DNA of 64,000 nt from Streptomyces sp. Y2F8-2 (lineage in GTDB: Bacteria; Actinomycetota; Actinomycetes; Streptomycetales; Streptomycetaceae). The stretch covers positions 248,001-312,000 of the forward strand of contig NZ_BNGS01000003.1 of the NCBI RefSeq assembly GCF_014905555.1, in the 5' to 3' direction. A program made the position numbers and the translations under genes. Under the pieces are notes generated by a model. That model was not told where the DNA came from. It did not search any database and saw nothing but the letters and a program-made list of their open reading frames with translations. Positions 1-7,888 of this stretch are shown here, one piece after another. Position 1 is the stretch's first letter. The number at the start of each line of letters is the position of its first letter.

Positions 1-25
1 GGCGTCGGACCGTAGGCTGCGGATC

Positions 26-1873
26 ATGTGCGGAATCGTGGGTTACGTGGGATCGCAGTCGGCACTCGACGTCGTGATGGCCGGGCTGAAGCGGCTGGAG
101 TACCGGGGCTACGACTCGGCGGGCGTCGCCGTGCTCGCGGACGGCGGGCTGGCCGCCGCGAAGAAGGCCGGGAAGCTGGTCAACCTGGAGAAGGAGCTGG
201 TCGACCGGCCGCTGCCGACCGGCACCACCGGTATCGGGCACACCCGGTGGGCCACCCACGGCGCGCCGAACGACCCCAACGCGCACCCGCACCTCGACAA
301 CGCGGGCCGTGTCGCCGTCGTCCACAACGGGATCATCGAGAACTTCGCGCTGCTGCGCGCCGAGCTGGAGGAACGGGGCCACACCCTCACCTCCGAGACG
401 GACACCGAGGTCGTCGCGCATCTGCTCGCCGAGGAGTTCTCCGCGACCGCGGACCTCGCGGAGTCGATGCGGCTGGTGTGCCGCCGCCTGGAGGGCGCGT
501 TCACCCTGGTCGCGGTGCACGCCGACGAGCCCGACGTGGTGGTGGGCGCGCGACGCAACTCGCCGCTGGTCGTGGGCGTCGGCGAGGGCGAGGCCTTCCT
601 CGCCTCGGACGTCGCCGCGTTCATCGCCCACACCCGGTCCGCGATCGAGCTGGGCCAGGACCAGGTGGTGGAACTGCGCCGCGACGGCGTCACGGTCACC
701 GGCTTCGACGGCCGGCCCGCCGACGTGCACTCGTACCACGTCGACTGGGACGCCTCGGCCGCCGAGAAGGGCGGCTACGACTACTTCATGCTCAAGGAGA
801 TCGCCGAGCAGCCCAAGGCGGTCGCCGACACGCTCCTCGGCCGTATCGACGCGGCTGGTTCGCTGCGCCTGGACGAGCTGCGCATCTCGCCCGCCGAACT
901 GCGCGAGGTCGACAAGGTGGTGATCGTGGCCTGCGGGACCGCCTTCCACGCCGGGCTGATCGCCAAGTACGCCATCGAGCACTGGACGCGGATCCCCTGC
1001 GAGGTCGAACTGGCCAGCGAGTTCCGTTACCGGGACCCCATCCTCGACCCGCGCACCCTGGTCATCGCCATCTCCCAGTCCGGCGAGACCATGGACACCC
1101 TGATGGCCCTGCGGCACGCCCGCGAGCAGGGCTCCAAGGTGCTGGCGATCTGCAACACCAACGGCTCGACGATTCCCAGGGAGTCGGACGCGGTCCTGTA
1201 CACGCACGCGGGGCCGGAAGTCGCGGTGGCCTCCACGAAGGCGTTCCTGACGCAGCTCGTCGCCTGCTACCTGGTGGCCCTGTATCTGGGCCAGGTGCGC
1301 GGCACCAAATGGGGCGACGAGATCCACGTCGTCATCCGCGATCTGTCGAAGATCTCCGACGAGGTCGAGCGGGTCCTGGAGACCATGGAGCCGGTACGCC
1401 GGCTGGCGCGTTCCCTCGCCGACAAGAACACGGTGCTGTTCCTCGGACGGCACGTCGGCTACCCGGTCGCCCTGGAAGGCGCCCTCAAGCTCAAGGAACT
1501 GGCGTACATGCACGCCGAGGGCTTCGCCGCGGGGGAGCTGAAGCACGGGCCGATCGCGCTGATCGAGCAGGACCTGCCGGTGGTCGTGGTGGTGCCCTCG
1601 CCGCGCGGACGCTCGGTCCTGCACGACAAGATCGTCTCCAACATCCAGGAGATCCGGGCGCGGGGTGCGCGCACGATCGTGATCGCGGAGGAGGGCGACG
1701 AGGCGGTCGTCCCGTACGCCGACCACCTGATCAGCATCCCGGCGACCCCTACCCTGCTCCAGCCGCTGGTCGCGACGGTGCCGTTGCAGGTCTTCGCGTG
1801 CGAGCTGGCGACCGCCCGGGGCAACGAGGTGGACCAGCCGCGGAACCTGGCGAAGTCCGTCACGGTGGAGTAG
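26..1873 (+). CDS. glmS: Glutamine--fructose-6-phosphate aminotransferase (isomerizing)
   Basis: Makes glucosamine-6-phosphate from fructose-6-phosphate and glutamine, the first committed step to UDP-GlcNAc for peptidoglycan; cytosolic. The protein is 615 residues, the usual length. It begins MCGIVGYVG, so the N-terminal nucleophile Cys2 of the class II glutamine amidotransferase domain is present; residues about 1-220 are that domain. Two SIS sugar-isomerase domains follow: the first includes the SQSGETMDT segment, and the protein ends in the conserved DQPRNLAKSVTVE tail. The start is fixed by Cys2. It converges on the next gene and shares a hairpin terminator with it. Very sure of the function. 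Confidence 0.98.
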   Translation: MCGIVGYVGSQSALDVVMAGLKRLEYRGYDSAGVAVLADGGLAAAKKAGKLVNLEKELVDRPLPTGTTGIGHTRWATHGAPNDPNAHPHLDNAGRVAVVHNGIIENFALLRAELEERGHTLTSETDTEVVAHLLAEEFSATADLAESMRLVCRRLEGAFTLVAVHADEPDVVVGARRNSPLVVGVGEGEAFLASDVAAFIAHTRSAIELGQDQVVELRRDGVTVTGFDGRPADVHSYHVDWDASAAEKGGYDYFMLKEIAEQPKAVADTLLGRIDAAGSLRLDELRISPAELREVDKVVIVACGTAFHAGLIAKYAIEHWTRIPCEVELASEFRYRDPILDPRTLVIAISQSGETMDTLMALRHAREQGSKVLAICNTNGSTIPRESDAVLYTHAGPEVAVASTKAFLTQLVACYLVALYLGQVRGTKWGDEIHVVIRDLSKISDEVERVLETMEPVRRLARSLADKNTVLFLGRHVGYPVALEGALKLKELAYMHAEGFAAGELKHGPIALIEQDLPVVVVVPSPRGRSVLHDKIVSNIQEIRARGARTIVIAEEGDEAVVPYADHLISIPATPTLLQPLVATVPLQVFACELATARGNEVDQPRNLAKSVTVE

Positions 1874-1886
1874 GGGGCGTCCGGCA

Positions 1887-1913
1887 CCCGGGCCCGGACG
1901 GCGCGGGCCCGGG
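1887..1913. terminator. Bidirectional hairpin between convergent genes
   Basis: CCCGGGCCC (1887-1895) and GGGCCCGGG (1905-1913) form a 9-bp all-GC stem with a 9-base loop, placed between the stop codons of glmS and the M16-like gene. There is no T-run, which is usual for Streptomyces terminators. Role inferred from position. Confidence 0.6.
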
Positions 1914-1924
1914 CGGCACGGGGG

Positions 1925-3724
1925 TCAGCCGCGGGGGAGCTTGGCGCGGCGGTACGCCCGGAGGGTGTAGCGGATCAGCACCGCGGCCGGCAGGACCGCT
2001 CGGGCCAGGATGCTCCACGCCGGGTGGGTCTCGTCGGACAGGCGGACGACGGCGAACAGGAGCCCCAGCCCGAACAGCACGTCCAGCGCCACCATGAGGA
2101 CCAGGCCGACGGGCCACCTCCGGAACGCCGCCTTCCTGCCGTCGCCGCCCTGCCCCGTCGGCACGGTGGTCTCCCGCTTCCGCGGCTGCGGGATCTGCTC
2201 CGGTTCACGGGCCGGCAGCGGGACGACCGCGGCGGTGGGGACGGCCGCGTCCAGCGCGGCGATACGCTCGGCCGTGACGCCCTCGAACAGGGTCGGCTCG
2301 ACGGCCACGCGGAAGCCGTCGAGGCCGGTCAGCACGCGGCTCCCGTCGGGGCGGGTGGTCATCGCGGCGCATGCGTCGTACCGCACGGTGACCGGGCCGC
2401 CCGGCAGCAGCAGGCTCACACCCTCGGCGCCGATGACCAACGTGACGCCGTCGTCCTCCAGCGACGGGTGCCGGGTACCGGTGAGCGCGGACGACGAGTA
2501 CTGCGGGGCCGGCGCGAAGCCCGCCCAGTCGGCTCCCCGGGTGGGCACCTGGAGCAGTCCGCCGTCCCATGCCTCACGGGCGACCTCGCGCAGGTCCGCG
2601 ACCGTGACCGCCCGCAACTCGGCCATGTGCTGCTCGGGGGAGAGGATGCGGTGGCCGAGCAGCAGACTGAGCGCGTACGACGGCAGCAGCGCGGCGCCGA
2701 GGCCGGGAGTGTCGTACCGCTTGAGCATCTTGCCGCGCGCGGAGTCCAGTTCGGCCTGCTCGATACGGCCGGCGCGGAGGCGGGCGAGCGTGTCGACGAA
2801 GCCGCCGACCACCGCGGCCTGCTTCTTGGGCAACGCGTCGGCGTACGCGGTGAGGGTGGCGAAGTCCGCGTCGCGCGGGCTGTAGTCGGCCTCCGCCGTG
2901 TACGAGTACCCGCCCTCGTGGCGCAGGTCCTGGAAGAGGGCGCGGCCCAGGACGTCGGCGAAGACGGCGGCCGAGGTGGAGCGGCGCAGTACGGAGTTGA
3001 AGACGACGTGGCCGTCGTCGCCGCGGATGTAGGCGGGCGTGACGGGCAGTGCGCTGGACGCGGCCGGTGCCGGGATGCGGTGGCCGGTGGGCAGGGTGAG
3101 GTCCAGGCCGTCCGGTACCCGGTCACCGGTGATCCACAGCACGGCGTTGTCCCGGGTGAAGCGGGTCCCGGCCCAGTCCCCTACCTGCTCGGCCGTCAGT
3201 CCCCAGGTGCCCAGTTCGTCGTAGCTGGACAGGCCGTAGCCCTGGGCGCCGTAACGCCACAGCGGCATCTGGGAGTTGACGCCGTTCGCCCGGCCCGCCG
3301 CCTCCGTGCGGAGGATCTCCTTCTCCGTCTCCAGACGCTCCAGCGGCAGGTCGCGCAGGGCCGCGCAGACGTCGTTGAGGTAGGCGACGACCTCGTGCTC
3401 GCCGCCGGTGACGTGGAAGAGGGTGTAGGTGTTGGCCGTGGCGCCGTTGTAGTGCCCGTCGGACATGCCCAGGCGGTGCAGCGCGAGGTGTTCGACGAGG
3501 TGGGTGACGCCGGACGTGGCCAGGGTCTCGTCGGCACGGCCCACGCGGAAGAAGAGGCCGGCGGTGATGTCGCCGGGACGCGGGGCGTGCAGGACGGGGA
3601 TGCCCTGGACGGTGGTGTGGGCGACCAGGCCGTCGAGAGCGGTGAGTTCGGTCAGGTCGGTGAGGCGGGGGAGGCCGGTGAGGTCCGCGGCCTCAGGTCT
3701 CATGGTCGCGTCGTGCGTGGTCAT
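1925..3724 (-). CDS. M16-family (insulinase-like) metallopeptidase with C-terminal membrane anchor
   Basis: A 599-residue protein. The N-terminal part carries the inverted zinc motif HLVEH (H75, E78, H79) with an acidic stretch near residues 134-141 that would supply the third ligand, the signature of M16 peptidases. A second half resembles the inactive M16 domain, and the C-terminus has two hydrophobic segments, so it is probably held at the membrane with the peptidase domain inside. M16 enzymes degrade or process peptides; the substrate here is unknown. The start is the ATG at 3724, just after the stop of the upstream gene at 3739, so the two are probably one transcript. The longer upstream extension of the frame overlaps that gene and is not used. 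Confidence 0.8.
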   Translation of the reverse strand: MTTHDATMRPEAADLTGLPRLTDLTELTALDGLVAHTTVQGIPVLHAPRPGDITAGLFFRVGRADETLATSGVTHLVEHLALHRLGMSDGHYNGATANTYTLFHVTGGEHEVVAYLNDVCAALRDLPLERLETEKEILRTEAAGRANGVNSQMPLWRYGAQGYGLSSYDELGTWGLTAEQVGDWAGTRFTRDNAVLWITGDRVPDGLDLTLPTGHRIPAPAASSALPVTPAYIRGDDGHVVFNSVLRRSTSAAVFADVLGRALFQDLRHEGGYSYTAEADYSPRDADFATLTAYADALPKKQAAVVGGFVDTLARLRAGRIEQAELDSARGKMLKRYDTPGLGAALLPSYALSLLLGHRILSPEQHMAELRAVTVADLREVAREAWDGGLLQVPTRGADWAGFAPAPQYSSSALTGTRHPSLEDDGVTLVIGAEGVSLLLPGGPVTVRYDACAAMTTRPDGSRVLTGLDGFRVAVEPTLFEGVTAERIAALDAAVPTAAVVPLPAREPEQIPQPRKRETTVPTGQGGDGRKAAFRRWPVGLVLMVALDVLFGLGLLFAVVRLSDETHPAWSILARAVLPAAVLIRYTLRAYRRAKLPRG

Positions 3725-3738
3725 CTTCCGTCTCCCCC

Positions 3739-4686
3739 TCAGAGCGTCGACAGCGCGGCCGTGCGGTACTTCGCGAACCGGCTCTTCCAGTCGGCCAGGT
3801 ACTGCCACGAGGACTTGGCGGCCGTGTTGCCCAGAGCGGCGAAGTGCGGGGCGGCGTCCTCCAGGTGGCCGCCGAGCGAGAAGGCCAGGGCGAAGGTGCT
3901 GTGCCCGGTGATCCAGTGCCAGCCGGGCCGGTAGTCCGTATGCAGCACGGACACCTGGGCCGCGTGACGGAGGTCGTCGCGGACGGGCAGGCCGCGCATG
4001 TAGGCCGTCGCCTCGCTCCCGTCCAGCTCCAGCCAGTGTTCGATGTGGGCCTCCGCCACCAGGATCCCGGCGTGTGAGCCGTCCGGCGCCGCGCTCGCGC
4101 ACTGCTGGGCGAAGCCGTGCGCGTCCTCCCAGGAACCGCCCCACTTCGGGCAGAGCTGTTGCAGCAACTGCGACTGGGCGCGGAAGTGGTGCGGATGATG
4201 GACCGACAGCCGGTCGTAGCGGCGCCGGGCCTCCGACTGCCCCAGCTCCAGCCCACGAGCCGTCAGCAGCCGGGCGGTCCAGGCGGGGGCGTACGAGGGC
4301 TGCTCCGCGCACACCTCGATGAGTATCTGCTCGGCCCTGCGCAGCCAGGCGTGGAACTGGTCGAACTGCTCCCGCGAGACGTGCTTGGCACGGGCGCCGC
4401 TGCGGATGTCCCAGCCGACGCGGATGTACCGCTCGGCGAGCAGCGTGGCCGGCAGCGGGTTGCCGGGCAGCGCCGCGGCGGCCTTCTCCAGGTACTCCTC
4501 GGTCCCGTCGACGTCCGCGAGGACGCCGACCGCGAAGGACACCTTGTCGACGGAGTCGAGCCCGGCGAAAAAGGCCTGCGTGGCCGCCCAGTCACCGGCA
4601 CGTGCGGCGGTGCGCAGCGGGGCGAGTTCGGGCAGCGCGTCGAACGGATCGGTCACCGGCTCCCACGTCGTGCCGGTACTGCTCAT
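3739..4686 (-). CDS. Uncharacterised DUF4034-like protein
   Basis: A 315-residue soluble protein without signal peptide. It is rich in Trp, Ala and helical repeats (for example the ARAGDWAATQAFF and KWGGSWEDAHGFAQQ segments) and looks like a TPR-type solenoid; the pattern resembles DUF4034 proteins, but I am not certain of the family. It lies 14 bases upstream of the M16-like peptidase gene on the same strand, so an adaptor or partner role for that membrane peptidase is a reasonable inference. No catalytic motif was seen. Confidence 0.7.
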   Translation of the reverse strand: MSSTGTTWEPVTDPFDALPELAPLRTAARAGDWAATQAFFAGLDSVDKVSFAVGVLADVDGTEEYLEKAAAALPGNPLPATLLAERYIRVGWDIRSGARAKHVSREQFDQFHAWLRRAEQILIEVCAEQPSYAPAWTARLLTARGLELGQSEARRRYDRLSVHHPHHFRAQSQLLQQLCPKWGGSWEDAHGFAQQCASAAPDGSHAGILVAEAHIEHWLELDGSEATAYMRGLPVRDDLRHAAQVSVLHTDYRPGWHWITGHSTFALAFSLGGHLEDAAPHFAALGNTAAKSSWQYLADWKSRFAKYRTAALSTL

Positions 4687-4838
4687 GCGTCCGCCCCCCT
4701 GGCGTTTTTCGGATGCACCTCGACTGCGCGGCGCGCCGACTGTTCCCCCCAGGGCGCGCGATCGAGCCTGCGCAGGCTAGCAGGGAGCCGTGTCCCGAGG
4801 GGACTCGGTTTTGAGGGCCTCGGCGAAGGCGGCGGATG

Positions 4839-4991
4839 CGGTGGAGCTCCTCGTCGTGGACCGGCATTGCCGCCGCTGTCGGACGCTTCGACACCGACAT
4901 CCGCGTCATCGGCCCACCACAACTGACCCGTGCGTTCGGCGAACTGGCCGCGCGCTACGCCGACGCGGGCGGCGGGGCATCCGAGACGTAG
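4839..4991 (+). pseudogene. Remnant C-terminus of a WYL-domain transcriptional regulator
   Basis: In the 383-base gap between two minus-strand genes, frame 4839-4991 reads ...GIAAAVGRFDTDIRVIG followed by PPQLTRAFGELAARYADAG and a stop. This is the typical end of a WYL-domain (YafY/DeoR-like) repressor. There is no start codon with a ribosome-binding site and the frame closes upstream at 4812, so only about 50 codons remain. The N-terminal HTH and most of the WYL domain are missing. Nothing else was recognised in the gap. Confidence 0.55.
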
Positions 4992-5069
4992 CCGGGGGTT
5001 CTCTCGTCCACGGCCCGAGCGGGACGGGGGAGGAGGCGGCCTCTCCAGGCTTCACCGGCCCAGTGTTTT

Positions 5070-5552
5070 TCAGGCTTCCGGCGTGGTGAGCCACGCGCTG
5101 ATGCGGGCCAGCGCGGAGGGGCCGGAGTCCGAGGCGACGTCCTGGACCAGATCGGCGATCGAGACCGCGCGCAGGGCTTCCCGCCAGGCCGTGTCCGCCG
5201 CGGTCATCGCGCGGGCGATCGGGCAGGGCGCGGTGCACGCCTCGGCCGGAGTGGCGAGCGGGCCGCGCCGGCGGATCTCCGTGCAGGTGAACGCCTGGCC
5301 GGGGCCGTCAACCGCCTGGACCACATCGAGCACCGTGATCGAGGCGGGTTCCCGGGTGAGTACATAGCCGCCCGACTTGCCCTGCACCGAGCGCACGAGC
5401 CCGGCCCGGGAGAGCGCCTGCAGCTGCTTGGCCAGATAGCTCGCCGAGACGTCGTGCAGCTCCGCCAGCCTGGTCGCGGGCACGGGCTCCTGGACCGACG
5501 TGAGCACGACGCAGCAGTGCAGGGCCCACTCGACTCCGCCGGACATCTTCAC
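5070..5552 (-). CDS. rsrR: Rrf2-family [2Fe-2S] redox regulator, RsrR type
   Basis: A 160-residue Rrf2 repressor. The N-terminus has the winged-helix DNA-binding domain (SASYLAKQLQALSRAGLV, then the GKSGGYVLTR wing). With the GTG start at 5552 the protein has Glu8 and His12, and Cys90, Cys106 and Cys110 further on. In S. venezuelae RsrR the cluster is known to be held by Glu, His and two Cys, so ligand positions agree. In that organism rsrR is divergent from a gene for an NAD(P)-binding NmrA-type protein; the same arrangement is present here. Probably represses itself and its neighbour through the inverted repeats at 5581-5624, with DNA binding switched by cluster reduction or oxidation. Confidence 0.85.
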   Translation of the reverse strand: MKMSGGVEWALHCCVVLTSVQEPVPATRLAELHDVSASYLAKQLQALSRAGLVRSVQGKSGGYVLTREPASITVLDVVQAVDGPGQAFTCTEIRRRGPLATPAEACTAPCPIARAMTAADTAWREALRAVSIADLVQDVASDSGPSALARISAWLTTPEA

Positions 5553-5574
5553 TCGCCCACTCTAATCAGACCGC

Positions 5575-5624
5575 TTGACTCGGACAAATTATGTCCGTGT
5601 ATAGTCCCGGACAGATCTTGTCCG
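5575..5624 (+). promoter_or_regulatory. Promoter of the NmrA-like gene with two RsrR-type operators
   Basis: TTGACT (5575-5580) and TATAGT (5600-5605) are a plausible -35/-10 pair with a 19-base spacer. Operator 1 is CGGACA (5581-5586), five bases, TGTCCG (5592-5597), lying exactly between the promoter hexamers. Operator 2 is CGGACA (5608-5613), GATCT, TGTCCG (5619-5624), over the expected transcription start. A lone CGGACA occurs at 5671. The placement is that of a repressor blocking polymerase. The binder is inferred to be the adjacent RsrR protein. Confidence 0.75.
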
Positions 5625-5698
5625 AGTTTGGCGCATGGCACGCCCAGGTATGGGTTCATATGCCATATTGCGGACATGTAGCCGACGAAAGGCGTGTC

Positions 5699-6427
5699 AT
5701 GAAGTTCGCAGTCATCGGGGGCACCGGGTTGATCGGGTCACAGGTCGTCAAGGACCTGAACGCCGCCGGGCACCAGGCGGTACCGCACTCGCAGTCCACC
5801 GGGGTCGACGTCATCAGCGGCCAGGGGCTGGACGCGGCGGTGGCGGGAGCCGACGTCGTCGTCAACCTGACGAACTCCCCGACCTTCGACGAGGCCTCCC
5901 CGGCGTTCTTCCAGATCTCGATGGACAACCTTCTGGCCGCGGCCCGCAAGGGCGGCGTCGGCCACTTCGTCATCCTCTCGATCGTCGGCGTGGACCAGGT
6001 GCCGGAGCTGGACTACTACCGGGCCAAGGTGCTCCAGGAGAACATCCTCGCGGCCGGGCCGATCCCCTACTCGATCGTCCGGGCGACGCAGTTCATGGAG
6101 TTCATGGACGCCGTCATGTCCTGGACCGCAGAAGGCGACACTGTGCGGCTGCCCGCCACGCCGATCCAGCCGATCGCCTCGAAGGACGTGGCCGCAGCGG
6201 TGGCGGAGGTGGCCGCGGGCGCCCCGCTGAACGGCATTCGCAACATCGCCGGACCCGAGATCTTCGACCTGGACGAGCTGGGCCGGATCACCCTGTCCCA
6301 CAAGGGTGACAGCCGCACCGTCGTCACCGACCCCACCGCCGGCATGTTCGCCGTCGTCAAGGGCGACGTCCTCACCGACAGGGACGCCCACCTCGCCCCC
6401 ACCCGCTACACCGACTGGCTCTCCTGA
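5699..6427 (+). CDS. NAD(P)-binding NmrA/SDR-type protein, RsrR target
   Basis: A 242-residue protein that starts MKFAVIGGTGLIGSQVV, the Rossmann nucleotide-binding loop (GxxGxxG) of atypical short-chain dehydrogenases. The later YYRAKVLQENIL segment holds the position of the YxxxK pair, and FMEFMDAVMSW follows as in NmrA/azoreductase-like members. The ATG at 5699 is preferred because it puts the nucleotide-binding strand at the N-terminus and has GAAAGG upstream; a longer frame from 5591 would start inside the operators. Probably an NAD(P)H sensor or quinone/flavin-type reductase controlled by the divergent Fe-S regulator; the substrate is not known. Confidence 0.8.
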   Translation: MKFAVIGGTGLIGSQVVKDLNAAGHQAVPHSQSTGVDVISGQGLDAAVAGADVVVNLTNSPTFDEASPAFFQISMDNLLAAARKGGVGHFVILSIVGVDQVPELDYYRAKVLQENILAAGPIPYSIVRATQFMEFMDAVMSWTAEGDTVRLPATPIQPIASKDVAAAVAEVAAGAPLNGIRNIAGPEIFDLDELGRITLSHKGDSRTVVTDPTAGMFAVVKGDVLTDRDAHLAPTRYTDWLS

Positions 6428-6514
6428 TCCCCCGCGGGACAACTCGGCGCCATTCGGCGACCATTCAGCGAGAACCAATGACGAGAACCAATGAGGGTGA
6501 AAAGAAAAAAGAAC

Positions 6515-6558
6515 GGCAGGTCCGGGCACCCCATTCGGTGTGAGTGCCCGAACCTGCC
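6515..6558 (-). terminator. Rho-independent terminator of the csbD-like gene
   Basis: Arms 6515-6529 and 6544-6558 pair over 15 positions with a single C/A mismatch. Read on the minus strand, the stem is followed by a T-rich run (complement of the A-rich 6500-6512 stretch). This is a classical intrinsic terminator for the minus-strand gene at 6570. Confidence 0.85.
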
Positions 6559-6569
6559 GAGAGCGGGGC

Positions 6570-6743
6570 TCAGTGCCGGAAGACGTCCTTGGTCTTCTCC
6601 TTGGCCTCGCGGGCGTCGCCGCGCGCCTGCTCCATTCGGCCCTCGGCCTCCATGCGCTCGTTGCCGACGGTGCGGCCGACGGACTCCTTGACCTTGCCCT
6701 TGGCCTGCTCAGTCTTGGCCTGCGCCTTCTGGTTCTCAGCCAT
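6570..6743 (-). CDS. CsbD-family stress-response protein
   Basis: A 57-residue, very hydrophilic and strongly helical protein (AQAKTEQAKGKVKESVGR and ARGDAREAKEKTKDVF) with no Cys or Trp. This is the CsbD-like pattern of small general-stress proteins; the biochemical role is unknown for the family. The ATG at 6743 is chosen because AGGGA sits about ten bases upstream; a GTG at 6752 would add three residues. It is a single-gene unit ending in a strong terminator. Confidence 0.85.
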   Translation of the reverse strand: MAENQKAQAKTEQAKGKVKESVGRTVGNERMEAEGRMEQARGDAREAKEKTKDVFRH

Positions 6744-6954
6744 GGGTGTCACATCCCTACGTCGTCACTGAGTTCGGTGACGTTCGGATTGCCCCCGTCG
6801 TAACGCCCAAACCTCGCAGTAATACGCTGTGCCGTGCACGAGGATTCACGGCGAACCAATCAGAATTCCACTGAAGGCCTCGAAGGAAACCCGAGTTCTT
6901 CGGTGCATGCCGAGCCGTCGGCGGGGAACTCGTTCGGCCGGAGGTTGATGAAAC

Positions 6955-7122
6955 ATGGTTCCCTTGCTTCTGGTTCTTCTTCTGGCCCTCGTCCTTTTCG
7001 GTGCGGGCTTCGCCTTGAAGGCGCTGTGGTGGCTTGCCGTCATCGTGCTGGCGGTGTGGCTGCTGGGCTTCGTCGTCCGCCCGGCGAGTGGCGGTCGACG
7101 GGGTCGCTGGTACCGCTGGTAG
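6955..7122 (+). CDS. Small hydrophobic membrane protein
   Basis: A 55-residue protein with a strong GGAGG ten bases before the ATG. It is almost entirely two hydrophobic helices (residues about 2-20 and 24-42) and ends in a basic, aromatic tail (GRRGRWYRW). Such short 'hydrophobic proteins' are conserved across Streptomyces; they have no known function. It diverges from the csbD-like gene and is closed by a perfect hairpin at 7141, so it is a free-standing gene. The two small genes may share stress control, but no sigma-B-type promoter was verified. Confidence 0.75.
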   Translation: MVPLLLVLLLALVLFGAGFALKALWWLAVIVLAVWLLGFVVRPASGGRRGRWYRW

Positions 7123-7140
7123 CGGCGCGCGTCGACGCGT

Positions 7141-7176
7141 CGCGTAGGGCCCCGGCCGTGTCCGGGGCCCTACGCG
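7141..7176 (+). terminator. Perfect 15-bp hairpin terminator
   Basis: CGCGTAGGGCCCCGG (7141-7155) pairs fully with 7162-7176 around a six-base loop, 18 bases after the stop of the small hydrophobic protein gene. The rest of the gap to 7431 shows no convincing gene. Confidence 0.75.
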
Positions 7177-7431
7177 TGTCCGCCGACGTGTGTCCGCCGA
7201 CGGGCCTGTCGTCCGCTCGGTCGTCACATACGAGTGGAAAGGGTGAAAAGGTGCGTACGTTCCTGCTGCGAGGGCATCCGTGGCCCGTCGGGCGCCGGTG
7301 CGCAACCGGAACCAGCGGCCTCCAACCCGGCGCCCGGCCCTCGGGCCCCGTCTGACGAAGGGTCGTCGTGCGAGGCCAGGCCCCTTCGTCGCATGGCCAA
7401 GGAGCGGTCGGGGCCGCATAGGGTGCCCCGC

Positions 7432-7803
7432 ATGAGCATCATCGGAGTCGGCATCGACGTGGCCGAGATCGATCGCTTCCGGGCCGCCCTGGAACGCACC
7501 CCCGGGCTGGCCGAACGGCTCTTCCTGGAGCGCGAGTTGCTGCTGCCTGGCGGTGAGCGGCGCGGGATCGCCTCGCTGGCCGCGCGGTTCGCGGCGAAGG
7601 AGGCGGTGGCCAAGGCGCTCGGCGCGCCGGGCGGGCTGCACTGGACCGACGCCGAGGTGTACGTCGAGGACAGCGGTCAGCCCCGGCTGCGCGTGTCGGG
7701 CACGGTCGCGGCCCGCGCGGCCGAACTCGGCGTGAAGTTCTGGCATGTGTCGCTCAGCCACGACGCGGGTGTCGCCTCGGCGGTGGTCGTCGCCGAGGGA
7801 TAG
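7432..7803 (+). CDS. acpS: Holo-[acyl-carrier-protein] synthase
   Basis: Transfers 4'-phosphopantetheine from CoA to acyl-carrier proteins of fatty-acid and polyketide synthesis; forms trimers in the cytosol. The 123-residue protein begins [16 protein letters not shown] with the conserved metal-binding Asp, and has the second signature [12 protein letters not shown] with the catalytic Glu, as well as WHVSLSHD near the end. The ATG at 7432 is chosen because the family N-terminus starts there. It is followed 85 bases later by the NAD(P)HX repair gene, the usual order in actinobacteria. Confidence 0.95.
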   Translation: MSIIGVGIDVAEIDRFRAALERTPGLAERLFLERELLLPGGERRGIASLAARFAAKEAVAKALGAPGGLHWTDAEVYVEDSGQPRLRVSGTVAARAAELGVKFWHVSLSHDAGVASAVVVAEG

Positions 7804-7888
7804 CGTGCGATCCCGGCCCTCGGGGCGGGGCCGGACAACTCCCGCGCCCTCCGTCATGGTGTGAGCGCGGTGGGGGAGACTCGGCCGT

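Noticed and set aside
5591-5698. Longer N-terminus for the NmrA-type gene
   Set aside because: It would start inside the promoter and operators; the Rossmann strand begins at 5699.
7224-7431. Longer N-terminus for acpS
   Set aside because: The upstream codons have no family similarity and AcpS proteins start at MSIIGVGID.
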